Made by a program: the position numbers and the translations under genes. Below the pieces are notes generated by a model. It saw nothing but the letters and a program-made list of their open reading frames with translations. It was not told where the DNA came from and did not search any database. This document shows positions 11,201 through 19,087 of a stretch of DNA of 64,000 nt, in pieces. Positions within the stretch are counted from its first letter, which is position 1; every line of letters begins with the position of its first letter. Source of the stretch: Paenibacillus sp. PK3_47 (GTDB taxonomy: Bacteria > Bacillota > Bacilli > Paenibacillales > Paenibacillaceae); contig NZ_CP026029.1 of the NCBI RefSeq assembly GCF_023520895.1, positions 3,472,001 through 3,536,000 of the forward strand, in the 5' to 3' direction.

Positions 11201-12406
11201 ACCATCCGCTTCCAGCGTAACAGGGACCTGCTGCCCGTTTGGCGTGGCCGCCCCCTTCACAGTCATCGTCGCTGTTGCTTCCTGAAGAGTCGGTGTGACG
11301 GTTACGGATGTCGTACCGTAAGGAACCGAAGTGGTATAGTTCCTCGTCGCCGGGTTAAACGTTAAGCTGCCCGGTGTCACTTGAAGATTGCCCAGTAAAG
11401 CGTTCGAGCCGGCCGGCAAAGAGGGAGCTGCCGTCTTTACGGCCCCCGATGACCCGACCGCAATTGCGCGGCCTTCGATTACTTTGATACTGCTAAGGAT
11501 CTGCCCCCCGCTCGCCAGTCCATTTTCCTTCTCCCAAGTAATGCCGTCCTGAGAGGAGATGATCGTCTCATTTGCCCCTGCAGCATAGAACTTACCTGCA
11601 CCATACGTAACACTCCAGAGGTCTTTGCTAATATTCGACGACCGGTTTTGCCAAGTCACTCCGTCGTCAGAAGTATAAATATAGCCGCTAAATCCAACCG
11701 TAACAAACTTCCCGTTGCCGTAGGCGATACTGTTTAGCGCTTGCTGTGGTGCAGCGGACATAATCCGGTTCCATTGCACACCATCCGTTGAGGAATAAAG
11801 CACCGGCGTGTAGTCTGTGCTATCCCCGACTGCGATAAACTTGCCCTCCCCATAGGTAACTCCATAGAATCCGGCGGCGTCACCCCGCGAATAATTTCTC
11901 CAATTATGGCCATCTGAGGAAGAAATGATGGCACCGTCTGTTTCCCCTACAGCAACGTAGGCAGCATTATTTCCGTCATTCTTAATTGCGATGGAAGTAA
12001 GCCTTGCCGAGACGCCCGAAGCACGTTGCGTCCAGTTATCCCCACCAGTCGGGGATGTGAGAATCACACCATTAGCACAGACTACTACCCACTGTCCCTC
12101 CGTGTATTCTGCTGCTACTGCTTGGCAGCCTTTGGATGACAATGGTGTGGCCGCCTTACTGAATGTTGTTCCATTGTCAGAGGTGGAATAATCACCAAAA
12201 GCGGAAAAGATAAGCCACTTCCCATTGCCATAAGCAACGCCATTGAGTGCTCCCGTTAACCCTCCTGAGTTGCCATTGCTCCAAGAGGCTGTTGCCGCTT
12301 GGGCTATAGGGGCCCATTGTCCTATACCACCCGGGAATAGCAGCAGTATGCACACAAGCAGTAAACACATACCCCTTTGAATTTTAGTAAAACGACTTTT
12401 TACCAT
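5225..12406 (-). CDS. Giant S-layer-anchored multi-domain surface protein
   Basis: 2393-residue exported protein. Residues 1-38 are a signal peptide (hydrophobic MCLLLVCILLLF core). Residues about 40-330 are BNR/sialidase-like repeats (YGxGKF...SxDGxxW). A cadherin-like beta-sandwich domain follows (about 335-430), then a classical cadherin repeat (about 435-540). About fifteen Ig-like modules follow in two alternating types: WSxWEP modules and GVTxGQ...FNEGTA modules. Two more beta-sandwich domains, a Ser/Thr/Pro-poor linker and an uncharacterised domain precede three SLH repeats (about 2210-2385) that bind pyruvylated wall polymer. It should sit on the cell surface and may mediate adhesion; the ligand is unknown. 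The ATG is preceded by AGGGGGG. It is a single gene with its own promoter region. Confidence 0.9.
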   Translation of the reverse strand: MVKSRFTKIQRGMCLLLVCILLLFPGGIGQWAPIAQAATASWSNGNSGGLTGALNGVAYGNGKWLIFSAFGDYSTSDNGTTFSKAATPLSSKGCQAVAAEYTEGQWVVVCANGVILTSPTGGDNWTQRASGVSARLTSIAIKNDGNNAAYVAVGETDGAIISSSDGHNWRNYSRGDAAGFYGVTYGEGKFIAVGDSTDYTPVLYSSTDGVQWNRIMSAAPQQALNSIAYGNGKFVTVGFSGYIYTSDDGVTWQNRSSNISKDLWSVTYGAGKFYAAGANETIISSQDGITWEKENGLASGGQILSSIKVIEGRAIAVGSSGAVKTAAPSLPAGSNALLGNLQVTPGSLTFNPATRNYTTSVPYGTTSVTVTPTLQEATATMTVKGAATPNGQQVPVTLEADGSTEIPIVVIAQDGTTSSTYTITVNEAAPPANSAPTQINLTNTSVAENMAAGTVVGTLTAVDPDSDETAVFELISGDTDAFEISGNQLITKRQFDYETKASYSAGIRVKDKANHTFDRTFTILVVNVNEAPAGSIHINSSAAATQLPDVTLYLTASDPENQPLHMQFSNDNVTWSSWEPYTTSKSWILATGDGTKTVYMKLRDSDFLESAVYSDNIMLDTTAPDGSLSINYDAVTTSSQNVVLDISGSDANVPVEMRFSNETGMWSAWEPVTGSKVWTLTSGDGTKTVTVELRDALGNVNALSKSISLDTTLPIVTGVTNGQVTNQELTITFNEGTATLNGHPFNNGSNVGTEGDYTLIVTDPAGNTSTVVFTVDKTPPTAEIAINNGAAETLTESVNLTLSNMQGGAAVMRFSSNGVNWSTWEPFAASKAWTLENGADGLRTVYAELRDAAGNIYPFSDTITLDTTAPAGTITINEGAAYANSASVSLSIEGTDASGAVQMRFSNDEGTWSSWENVIPFKTWVLSASDGNKTVHMELRDGAGNTQTYNDTIVLDTQKPVAVGVTNGQLTNQDLIISFNEGTATVDGQSFQSGDKVTAEGPHTLIITDEAGNETTIVFTIDKTNPSATFSIQNGDGFTRSTNVNLTVTNPQGAADMAFSNDNSAWSAWEAAKASKAWTLEAGDGTKTVYMKLRDEAGNTADYSGTIILDSEPPTGSVGINSGAAKTGSTDVTLHLTGSDPNGQVDMRLMNDGGSWTDWMPFSSTKSWTLRDGEGIREVTVEMRDQAGNTASFNDTIELDQTKPIVTGISDGQLSNADFTITFNEGTATLNGDPFQSGEQVIAEGSYELTVIDEVNNTTTIRFSIDKTKPAGDFTINGGASHTGKNAVTLEITASDNNGAVQTRFSNNGSDWSAWEEPALTQSWNLAGGEGIKTVYMEIRDPAGNTEAMTRDITLDMTKPIISGVTDGQLSSSDLTISFNEGVATLNGQPFTAGATVGEDGSFTLEVTDAAGNKTSVTFTVDKKEPTSEVAIESGALFTASFSVNLSITDVNSGEEMRLANEDREWSQWEPVTSPKTWNVSAGDGVKSVYMEVRDKAGNIHSSSDTIVVDTIKPTGSLIINGGGGFTNQQEVTLGLTAHDLNGPVQVRFSNGDGVWSAWESAASTKSWMLENSDGAKSVTMEVRDAAGNMESFTDTINFDAKLPIITGVTDGQISKNDITITFNEGTAELNGQPFVNGTVVSTEGIYHLTVTDASNNQVTVRFSIDKTAPTAVLSINDGAPATNTNAVRLKLLKVSGPGFMRLSNDGITWRDDWQPISTVIDWTLEAGYGLKTVYLQLRDEAGNISDSSASILLDNSLPALNNLSLDIANLSPAFDSSVTSYSTTVANNVYSISVTAVVYDEHSIVSVNGITVSNNVPVPVSLNVGANVIPVVVTSQNNGQLLYTITVNRQPSFNADLKDLTVANAVLSPGFAPDVLSYQTSVGSSYNSTTVIASVYDADSTLTINGQAVSSGAAVPVNLNYGMNDIEIIVKAADGITTKKYTIHVQRRIESGSNESSDTPATATPEGTAQQSDPSIQGFAVFVNGLQQEQIAEASIVQKGGATTVVAAIDALKLKNHLAKLSETPTVVINVASKADEISAVLTGDAVKALEDRNGILRIETPDAAYEIPADLIAIGKVSAQLGSGTPLPEITIYVSIAAGTAEQANLFEQAGRRQGFTLTGESFDFSITAAHSGKSVRIEKFDSYVKREISIPEGVDPTKITTAVVLNADGSVHHVPTAVTVRDGKYAAVINSLTNSSYSLIWNQKSFADVQEHWAKEAVEDMASRLVVTGMNANEFQPDASITRAEFAALLVRGLGLSEDSRTDKFKDVASDDWYMGAVQKAVEYRLIEGYEDGTFGPHKTITREEALVLISRAMNIVQTKPAVSLASLSKFEDHSAISSWAAQDIANTVASGLVQGTGSKLEPKKQITRAETAALIQRLLSSLHLITERE

Positions 12407-12768
12407 AGAACCCCCCTATAATGATTGCCTTTGGATACACTCCCCGATGTATCGATTTCGATGAACGCTAGTTCACATTTCTATCATAATTTATACATAT
12501 GACATCAGTAAACAAAATTCGACAAATATCAAAACCTTAATGTAGTTCCTGGCTTTCTTTTGATGATTGGGAGGGGACAGCCTGCCGGTTTAAGCATAGT
12601 GTGTACTCTTTGCGCATTATGTCATTTTGCATATAATAATCTGGAGTAACTAATCTTTTACAATTATCAGTAGCTCTTGTTTGAACGTCTGTATTAAGGT
12701 CATATAAGTCAAAGTGGTTTTCTGTGATGCAGTCAAATTAAATTATTGTATCGGAGGGCGAATTAATA
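12407..12768. other. Divergent intergenic region, AT-rich
   Basis: 362 bases separating the minus-strand SLH gene from the plus-strand effector-binding gene. It holds the upstream regulatory sequence of both. An ATCGA/TCGAT palindrome and the TGAAC-N4-GTTCA palindrome sit on the SLH-gene side. No gene is seen. Confidence 0.5.
12463..12474. promoter_or_regulatory. GAAC-N4-GTTC palindrome upstream of SLH gene
   Basis: GAACGCTAGTTC is a perfect 4+4 inverted repeat with the half-sites of a Firmicute LexA box, but the central four bases do not fit the consensus. It is 57 bases upstream of the start codon. A dedicated repressor is equally possible. Confidence 0.3.
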
Positions 12769-13167
12769 ATGAAATTATTTCTGGTCAACAGCATTAGAAC
12801 AAATAATTTTAATGATGAACAAATCATGGGGAAAATCCAAAATATGTGGGAAGAAGCCTACGGTAATCTGGGATATCATCAGAATAGTATCTTTGGTATT
12901 TATTATGACTATGAGAGTGACTATAAAGGTGATTATTCATTAAGCGTTGGTATTGAAGAAAGTTATGGGGAAGCTTTTGTTGAAATACCCAAAAACGGGA
13001 AATACGAAATATTTAAAGTGGATACTACTGACGAAAAAGGTGTCATTAATACTTGGAGTAAGATATGGGAACAAGAGGAAGCGGGTTTACTGGAAAGGGC
13101 TTACTCATATGATTTTGAAAAATATTCAACTAACGGGGAGATTGAAATTTACATAGCAATAAAGTAA
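12769..13167 (+). CDS. GyrI-like/AraC effector-binding-domain protein
   Basis: 132-residue stand-alone protein that resembles the GyrI-like small-molecule binding family (integron cassette Cass2/YdeE type). Seen features are the central YKGDYSLSVGIE strand, typical of these domains, and an acidic C-terminus ending in EIEIYIAIK. There is no DNA-binding domain. Such proteins bind amphipathic cations or sequester toxins, but the ligand here is unknown. The ATG at 12769 follows GGAGGGCG. The coding sequence is AT-rich relative to neighbours, suggesting acquisition. Confidence 0.6.
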   Translation: MKLFLVNSIRTNNFNDEQIMGKIQNMWEEAYGNLGYHQNSIFGIYYDYESDYKGDYSLSVGIEESYGEAFVEIPKNGKYEIFKVDTTDEKGVINTWSKIWEQEEAGLLERAYSYDFEKYSTNGEIEIYIAIK

Positions 13168-13226
13168 AAAGTATTCAACATTTGTGGAGAGGGTAGCTTT
13201 ACTAGAGCTCCAAATAGCACAGGATG

Positions 13227-13277
13227 AAAGACAAATAGACCGCAACCCTTTGCCGGGAGGGCGGTCTATTTGTCTTT
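13227..13277. terminator. Bidirectional terminator, ATAGACCGC family
   Basis: A 17-bp perfect stem (13227-13243 with 13261-13277) with T-rich flanks on both strands serves the convergent genes on each side. The core AATAGACCGC/GCGGTCTATT matches terminators elsewhere in the window. Confidence 0.9.
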
Positions 13278-13314
13278 ATTGGTCCTTTATTGAAGACAGC
13301 CACCGGAAGACAGC

Positions 13315-14373
13315 CTACAGCCGCTGCACGAGCGTGGTATAGTAGGCGTTACCGTTTCGCTTATCCAGCTTTTCCGCTGTAGTAAGAGCTAATTGCTGGA
13401 AGTGTCTCGCGAGCGAATCTACCTCCCCGGACTTGTGCTCACACGGGTGTCCGGCCGGTAGCTTGACCTGGAAGCGGATGGATTCTTCTGCCAGCCGGCG
13501 GAACAGCTTGGCCGAATAGGCATTGAAGATCATCTGATCAATCGGGTTCTCATGATCGAGAGAAGAGGCGATATACTCTTCAAAAACCTCCAGCGCCTTG
13601 ATAGGATCGGTCAAGGTCAGGTAACCAATATGCTCTCCCTGGTGATACAGAAAGTCGCGGTTACCTTTTACCAATTTGTAGCCTTTCTTCTGAAGCTTAT
13701 CCGCTTCCTTCTGGCGGCCCAGCCGCAGGAGGGGGAACAGCACCTTGGTGATGGTCACGTGAGGGACCTCGCCGCAGCTCATTTTACCCTTGAGAATCGG
13801 CTCGGCAGCCTTCACGGCCCCTTCATCGTCTTCCCGCTTCGCCAGAAACTCGACAAGATGGTGCTGCTCACAGGCCTGACAATCGCTCATCTCATCCCGG
13901 TCCATGGATTGTACGATGTCCCATTCTGCCTGAGAAGCGTCCAGCTCCCCAAATTCCGCGAAGATGTGCGCCCGGTAGTAGTGATAGGTACGGCTGCTGT
14001 AGCCTTCGGCCGCATAGCGGGTCTTCATGTCTTCCAGGAGGTTCTCAATCTGGACGCGGTTAATTTCTGCAAAAGCGGCAATGCGGTCCAGAACCCACTT
14101 ATAGGACCACAGCAGGCTGAAATCATCGAACCGGCCCGGGTTTTTATCATACTGTCCCAGCTGCCAGGAAAAGGCGACCAGCGCCTTCATCGGATAGCCA
14201 TGGAAGCTGCCGGTCTCTACGATTTCGCTGCGGGCCTCATAGCCCTGATCGAGATCTCCTGCGGCATCCGCTACCCGTACCGCCTGCTCCAGCAGCGCAA
14301 GCTTAGTTTTTCCTCCTGGCGTGTCATAGGCTTCTTCCATTAAATCTTCAAAACTCATCTCGGTCAAATTCAT
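13315..14373 (-). CDS. TPR-like helical partner of the HSP90 gene
   Basis: 352-residue all-helical cytosolic protein without a named domain that I can assign. Its spacing of aromatic and alanine positions looks like tetratricopeptide-type repeats (for example YHYYRAHIFAEFGELDASQ and FLYHQGEHIGYLTL). It contains a CQACEQHH cluster that could bind metal. Its start codon directly abuts the stop of the HSP90-family gene, and its ribosome-binding site (GGAGGAG) lies inside the end of that gene, so the two are translationally coupled. A co-chaperone or client role is inferred from this coupling. Confidence 0.6.
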   Translation of the reverse strand: MNLTEMSFEDLMEEAYDTPGGKTKLALLEQAVRVADAAGDLDQGYEARSEIVETGSFHGYPMKALVAFSWQLGQYDKNPGRFDDFSLLWSYKWVLDRIAAFAEINRVQIENLLEDMKTRYAAEGYSSRTYHYYRAHIFAEFGELDASQAEWDIVQSMDRDEMSDCQACEQHHLVEFLAKREDDEGAVKAAEPILKGKMSCGEVPHVTITKVLFPLLRLGRQKEADKLQKKGYKLVKGNRDFLYHQGEHIGYLTLTDPIKALEVFEEYIASSLDHENPIDQMIFNAYSAKLFRRLAEESIRFQVKLPAGHPCEHKSGEVDSLARHFQQLALTTAEKLDKRNGNAYYTTLVQRL

Positions 14374-16212
14374 CTATTTATCTCCTCCTGTGGAGTGAAT
14401 GGCCGTCATACCCCAATCAATAAATTGAATAATGCCTTTGTTCAACAGCGCCATCTCCTGGCGGTTCATCGGATAATGTCCCATCATCAGCGCATTGCAG
14501 TACAGCATTTCGACAATGGAAGGCAGCATCGCCCGATGTGCCGGACGAAATGCCCGCTCAATGACAGGGTTGTTCAGGTTAAAGTAGAGCGTTGCGTATG
14601 CCGTCTCCTGCAGCGCAGCACCCAGGCTGCCCAGCACGGAGGACAGGGCGTCAGTGCTCACTTCTTTGGTCGCCTCGAGTACACGCCACTGGGCCGACTC
14701 CTCGGACAGCGTATAGAGCACAGGAATCTCCTCTGGCTTGAAGCGGCGCAGCTGCACCTGGCAGCGGAATTTCTGCAGCACACTGTCTGCCAGTCTTACG
14801 GATTCATAGTAGTCCAGCCGCTCTTGAGGTGTGATATCGGTAAAGGATAACGACACCTCCTCCGGCAGCAGCCGTTCAGTCTGCACGTCCGGGTCAATGA
14901 GCGGCAGGCGGGACAGCAGCTCGGCATCATAAATATACCCGCCATTCACGACCAGCATGGATTGGGCCGAAGCCACATGGGTAATCTGGCGGTATTCGTC
15001 CAGCGTCGCAGTGAAGTAAAGGGGAGGCTGCTGCTTCAGCTCGCCCAGCGGCTTCCTTCCATATGTGCTCTCAAACGGCAGCCACTCGTGAATAATGGAA
15101 TAGAACGATAAATCTTCTACCGCGAGGGCCTTCATGGATAAGGCATGCAGCGAAATGATGGATTGCAGGCGATCCGGATCATATTCCGCCATCCGCATCA
15201 ATTCCTGACGAATAGTGTTTCCGAGCTCTTCACGTACCTGCTCCAACTGAGTGTTCTCATAAAAATGTTCCCGGGAAGCGGTCGGCTGCAGCTCATCGGT
15301 CCAGATCATGCATTTGACGAAGAACGCCCAGTCCGGCAGGATATTGCTGGCGGCTTCGGAGACCAGCATGTGCTTCAAGTACACCCGGTGATTGCGTTTG
15401 GCATTCAGGTTCACCGCCTGCGGCAGGATGAAGGCGATGCCGCCCGTCCGGCCTGAGGAGGTGTGCAGGGGAATGAAATCGCGGAACGTCTCTCCAAGCA
15501 CATGCTTGCCAAAGGCCAGTACCTCTTCACGATGCTTCCTGGCCAGCTGCGGATCTTGTACCCAAGGAGGGGATAGCGGATTAATTAAACGGGTGGAATG
15601 ATCGGACACCAGCTGGATGGGATAAGGCAGCAGAGCGCCGTAATGGAACAGCCATTCCTGCAGATTGTCTTCCTCGAAGTAAGATTCAGAGCCTTTTTTG
15701 CAGCGCAAAAAAACCTTGGTTCCCGGAGCGTGTGCCCCTTCGAGCTTACGAATTGTATAGGTTCCGTCCGGCTTCCCGCGCCATTCCAGTGCAGGCCCGC
15801 CCTTGGCGGATTGGGTAACCATGACGATATCATCACTCACCATGAAGCAAGACAAAAGCCCGATGCCAAACCGCCCGATAAAGGAGGTGTTGACCTGGAG
15901 AAAGTCCTCGCCCCGCTTAGAGGATTGTCCGATCATTGCCAGGAACTCATGGATTTCCTCCTCGTTCAATCCAATCCCGTTATCTTCTACTAATAAGGTG
16001 GCTCCGGTTGAGGTCCCGCTTACCTCAACATGAATCTTGCCTTCATATCCTCCCTGGGAATAAGCCTGCCGTGCAGTAATCGCGTCTATACCATTTTGCA
16101 GCAGCTCTCTGAGGAATACCTTCGGGCTGCTGTACAAATGGTTAGACAAAATGTTGATCATACCGCTCAAATTGACCTGAAAGCGGTAGGTATCCTGGTT
16201 GTGATTCTCCAT
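14374..16212 (-). CDS. HSP90-family chaperone (HtpG-like)
   Basis: 612-residue GHKL-type ATPase chaperone. The N-terminal nucleotide pocket is recognisable: LRELLQNGIDAI (N and D of the Bergerat fold), VEDNGIGL and GRFGIGLLSCFMV. The middle domain keeps the SRE catalytic-arginine motif (TASREHFYEN). The rest diverges strongly from classical HtpG, including LQNGIDA where HtpG has LISNSSDA. The length is close to that of HtpG. It may be a specialised HSP90 paralogue working with the adjacent TPR-like protein. The ATG follows AGGAGAACAAGG. GTTTCT-15-GGGTAA upstream weakly resembles a sigma-B promoter. Confidence 0.85.
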   Translation of the reverse strand: MENHNQDTYRFQVNLSGMINILSNHLYSSPKVFLRELLQNGIDAITARQAYSQGGYEGKIHVEVSGTSTGATLLVEDNGIGLNEEEIHEFLAMIGQSSKRGEDFLQVNTSFIGRFGIGLLSCFMVSDDIVMVTQSAKGGPALEWRGKPDGTYTIRKLEGAHAPGTKVFLRCKKGSESYFEEDNLQEWLFHYGALLPYPIQLVSDHSTRLINPLSPPWVQDPQLARKHREEVLAFGKHVLGETFRDFIPLHTSSGRTGGIAFILPQAVNLNAKRNHRVYLKHMLVSEAASNILPDWAFFVKCMIWTDELQPTASREHFYENTQLEQVREELGNTIRQELMRMAEYDPDRLQSIISLHALSMKALAVEDLSFYSIIHEWLPFESTYGRKPLGELKQQPPLYFTATLDEYRQITHVASAQSMLVVNGGYIYDAELLSRLPLIDPDVQTERLLPEEVSLSFTDITPQERLDYYESVRLADSVLQKFRCQVQLRRFKPEEIPVLYTLSEESAQWRVLEATKEVSTDALSSVLGSLGAALQETAYATLYFNLNNPVIERAFRPAHRAMLPSIVEMLYCNALMMGHYPMNRQEMALLNKGIIQFIDWGMTAIHSTGGDK

Positions 16213-16445
16213 CCTTGTTCTCCTGTTCTGTAATTTTTAGCTTGTGCTTCATACCAGCAAACCGTTATGTAGGCGGATACTGCTCTATGTATTACCCAAA
16301 AGCCACTTTATAAGAAACAGATATTTCCAATCCCTGCTCTTTTTAAAATTCGGGTAACAGCACGATAGGATGATACTTCTTGTTTGTTGCCATGCCTCAG
16401 GTTGTGATTTAATCAGGAACAAGCTATGATTTATTGAAAGAAAAG

Positions 16446-16662
16446 CTATATAGATTGAACCCATAAATGTGATATTAGGGGAAAGTGGCGGAGGAGAAGT
16501 TTGGAACTGCAGGAGCGCTAGCGTCCGCCTTTGTCACCGGATTTCAACCGATACAAGCGGTACAAATCAAGAAATCTGGGGACAACAGCGGCCGGAAGTC
16601 CAAACATTCTCTGGAGCCACCCTAATCCCAAAATAGAAAAATCTATCCTTCAATCTATATAG
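16446..16662. repeat. 217-bp MITE-like long palindrome
   Basis: The ends are a perfect 14-bp inverted repeat (CTATATAGATTGAA at 16446-16459, complement at 16649-16662). Inside it, 16485-16620 forms a further long imperfect hairpin from GTGGC to GCCAC, with an apex near 16545-16571. It is non-coding and fills most of the region between the divergent HSP90 and sensor-kinase genes. The right end lies 18 bases before the kinase ATG, so it may carry that gene's promoter (TATATAG). Confidence 0.75.
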
Positions 16663-16680
16663 AAAACCAGGAGCCCACCA

Positions 16681-18504
16681 ATGCCACATATGATATCCGG
16701 AACCCGTATTCCGGCCGGCACGAAAATGCTGTTTTTTATTTATTCAGCTGTATTAGCTTTGATTGGTTTATTTCAAAATAAGGTGATCGCTCTTCCGGCG
16801 CATTACCTTTTTGTATTTGTGATCGGGAATATACTGCTCTGCTTCTATTTATTTTTGGCCAAGGGTGCCAAGCCGGAATATTACGTGCCCATTCATCTTT
16901 TCTTGTGGATGTTTTTGTTGTATGCCAGCCATGCCTATTTATTCTATAGCTCAGCGCTTCTTTTTATCGCAGCTGCGATTTATTATATGAGGCAAAAGGC
17001 CATTCAGCCTTGGACCAAGAGGCTATATTATGCCGTTGCGTCAGCCAGTATAGTGATGGCAGTTACTCTGCATCCGGCGTTATTATTTACGGTCTGCACC
17101 TTGTACACCATCGTGATGGTGCTGCATGCCGAGCTGAATACGATGCAAAGATTAAATGTGATTATATTAGGGTTATTACATAGTTTGGCGATTATAGCTT
17201 GTGCCTCATCTTTTCTTTTGCCTTATCAGGAAAACACCATTTTTACATTGCCGACGAGCTTTTTAATCTACGTTCTCTATGTGGTGTCCACGTCAATGCG
17301 CCGGGTGTTATTCCGCTTTTTGTATTCAGAGTCTATTATTTTCGTAGGTATGATAGTTATGTTATTCGGCTACTCCATAGCCAGCTATAACAAGGTGTAC
17401 TTGGGTAGCAGCAGTCCATTTGCATTGTATGTAACAGGCAGCCTGGTGTTGTTAGTGATGGCCTTTGCAGCATGCTTCAAGATACATAAGGTACTTCATG
17501 CGAAGTATGAGGTACTCCAGAGCGGGCTCAATGACTGGTTCGTGAAAAAATGGGAGGATGCACTAAGCCAGCAGGAAAAGGAGTTGTCCTGGTCCGGGTT
17601 TGACTCCAAGCTGGCCCTTGTTTTTCCGAATGACGGCATCAAAATCATCTATAAACACAAAGTCATGTATACCAGTGGAGTCTTTGTTGAACCTGGCTTT
17701 AAGCCGGGCAAGTCTCTTTATGCCGGAGAAGTCCTGCTGATGATTCATGAAACCCATACACACCAGTCCTTTACGCCCGGGCACTACTATACGGCATTTG
17801 CTCTGGCCCGTTATATGCAGAATAAGCTTAACCAATGGGAAGAGATGCGCAGGATGAAACTGCCGGATGCTGAACACAGCGGGGATTTCAGTAAGGAGTT
17901 GAGCTTCCGTAAAGAGGTGACGTATTATTTGCACGATAATATTCTCCAAAACATTATTGCGACTAAAAATATCGTTGCCACCTTACCCACGGAACAGTCT
18001 GCACTGAAGGAGCTGGCGGTTGAAACCTTGGCAGACCTGAATACATCGATACGCTCGCAAATGCATGAGATTTATCCGTCTACACTTGCGGATCTGTCTT
18101 TTGAGCGGAATATTCATATCCTGCTGGATGAAATGCGTAAGCGGTATGGTACCATTCCACATCCCCATATTCAATATGAAATCTTCGAGCAAATGGATGA
18201 GCAGTCTGCGTATTTATTTTACCGTACGTTACAGGAACTGCTGGCGAACACCTGTAAATATGCGGAGGCGGATCATATATGGATACATCTGTATTCCGCA
18301 GAGCATTGGATGATGGAAGTGAAAGAGGATGGCAAACCCATCAAGCAGGAGGACATGGAAGTCAAGATTAAGCATTTGGGGATTTCCAGCTTGAAGCATC
18401 AGGCGGGTTCACTTGGCGGAGCTTTTGAATGGGCACAGCATGAGGATTATAAATTGTTCACATTAAAACTTCCAAGGAGAACACATGAAGGTACTATTAT
18501 TTGA
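16681..18504 (+). CDS. Sensor histidine kinase, NarL/DesK class
   Basis: 607-residue membrane sensor. About eight hydrophobic segments fill residues 15-270, followed by a cytosolic linker. The HisKA_3 dimerisation helix has phospho-acceptor His in TYYLHDNILQNI. The HATPase domain has N-box ELLANTCKYAEADHI and a G-box-like GISSLKHQAGSLGG. The membrane-rich sensor domain recalls ComP-type receptors, but no pheromone precursor gene is visible. It overlaps its response regulator by 20 bases. AGGAG lies 7 bases before the ATG. The signal is unknown; the convergent ABC exporter at 19.5-21.1 kb is a plausible target. Confidence 0.88.
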   Translation: MPHMISGTRIPAGTKMLFFIYSAVLALIGLFQNKVIALPAHYLFVFVIGNILLCFYLFLAKGAKPEYYVPIHLFLWMFLLYASHAYLFYSSALLFIAAAIYYMRQKAIQPWTKRLYYAVASASIVMAVTLHPALLFTVCTLYTIVMVLHAELNTMQRLNVIILGLLHSLAIIACASSFLLPYQENTIFTLPTSFLIYVLYVVSTSMRRVLFRFLYSESIIFVGMIVMLFGYSIASYNKVYLGSSSPFALYVTGSLVLLVMAFAACFKIHKVLHAKYEVLQSGLNDWFVKKWEDALSQQEKELSWSGFDSKLALVFPNDGIKIIYKHKVMYTSGVFVEPGFKPGKSLYAGEVLLMIHETHTHQSFTPGHYYTAFALARYMQNKLNQWEEMRRMKLPDAEHSGDFSKELSFRKEVTYYLHDNILQNIIATKNIVATLPTEQSALKELAVETLADLNTSIRSQMHEIYPSTLADLSFERNIHILLDEMRKRYGTIPHPHIQYEIFEQMDEQSAYLFYRTLQELLANTCKYAEADHIWIHLYSAEHWMMEVKEDGKPIKQEDMEVKIKHLGISSLKHQAGSLGGAFEWAQHEDYKLFTLKLPRRTHEGTII

Positions 18505-19087
18505 TGATCATAAACTTTTCGCCAAAAGCCTGGAAATTGTCATGGCCAATCATGTAGATGAATTCCTGTGCTTCCAGACACCAGACAACATCACTGACAT
18601 TGTGCAGCAGGAACAGCCTGACCTGGTTTTATTGGATATTCATATGGGGACGTATAGCGGACTGGATGTATGCCGGGAGGTGTTATACCATTACCCTGAG
18701 CTGAAGGTCGCTTTTCTATCCGGATACAACCTGCATGAATACCATCTGGAAGCGAAACGCATGGGGGCTAAGGGCTTTTTGGATAAAAATATGTCCGTTG
18801 AAAATCTGATTGATAACATTAAGCATATCCATCAAGGGGGCACTATCTTCATGGAGAATGATGCTGAGGATGTTATTGAGGAGTTGACCCCGCGCGAGAA
18901 GGAAATTTTGCAGTATGCCAGTAACGGGGACACGCAGCAGGTGATCGCAGATAAGCTGTTTATCAGCAGACGCACAGTGAACAATCATCTAATGTCGATT
19001 AACGATAAGCTCATGGTGAACTCCACCGTGGCGGCTATTGTGAAAGGGATTGAGCTTGGCATCATTAAGCTGTCGGGCAATCGTTGA
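18485..19087 (+). CDS. LuxR/NarL-family response regulator
   Basis: 200-residue two-domain response regulator. The receiver domain (1-120) has acidic residues LLFDDHK, the phospho-acceptor Asp in VLLDIHMG and a conserved Lys in GFLDKN. The C-terminal LuxR HTH (about 135-195) reads LTPREKEILQYASNG and FISRRTVNNHLMSI. The ATG lies inside the end of the kinase gene (20-base overlap), so kinase and regulator are coupled. Its TGA stop is formed by the first bases of the interspersed repeat that follows. Confidence 0.92.
   Translation: MKVLLFDDHKLFAKSLEIVMANHVDEFLCFQTPDNITDIVQQEQPDLVLLDIHMGTYSGLDVCREVLYHYPELKVAFLSGYNLHEYHLEAKRMGAKGFLDKNMSVENLIDNIKHIHQGGTIFMENDAEDVIEELTPREKEILQYASNGDTQQVIADKLFISRRTVNNHLMSINDKLMVNSTVAAIVKGIELGIIKLSGNR

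Noticed and set aside
5225..12406. Many open frames on the plus strand inside the giant surface gene
   Set aside because: They follow the repeat period of the minus-strand gene, lack ribosome-binding sites and have no protein-like features.
12463..12474. LexA box in front of the giant surface gene
   Set aside because: Half-sites GAAC/GTTC fit, but the central four bases (GCTA) and flanks do not fit the consensus; listed only as a palindrome.
13552..14343. 263-codon plus-strand open frame
   Set aside because: Antisense to the TPR-like gene, no ribosome-binding site; the minus-strand gene is coupled to HSP90 and has normal composition.
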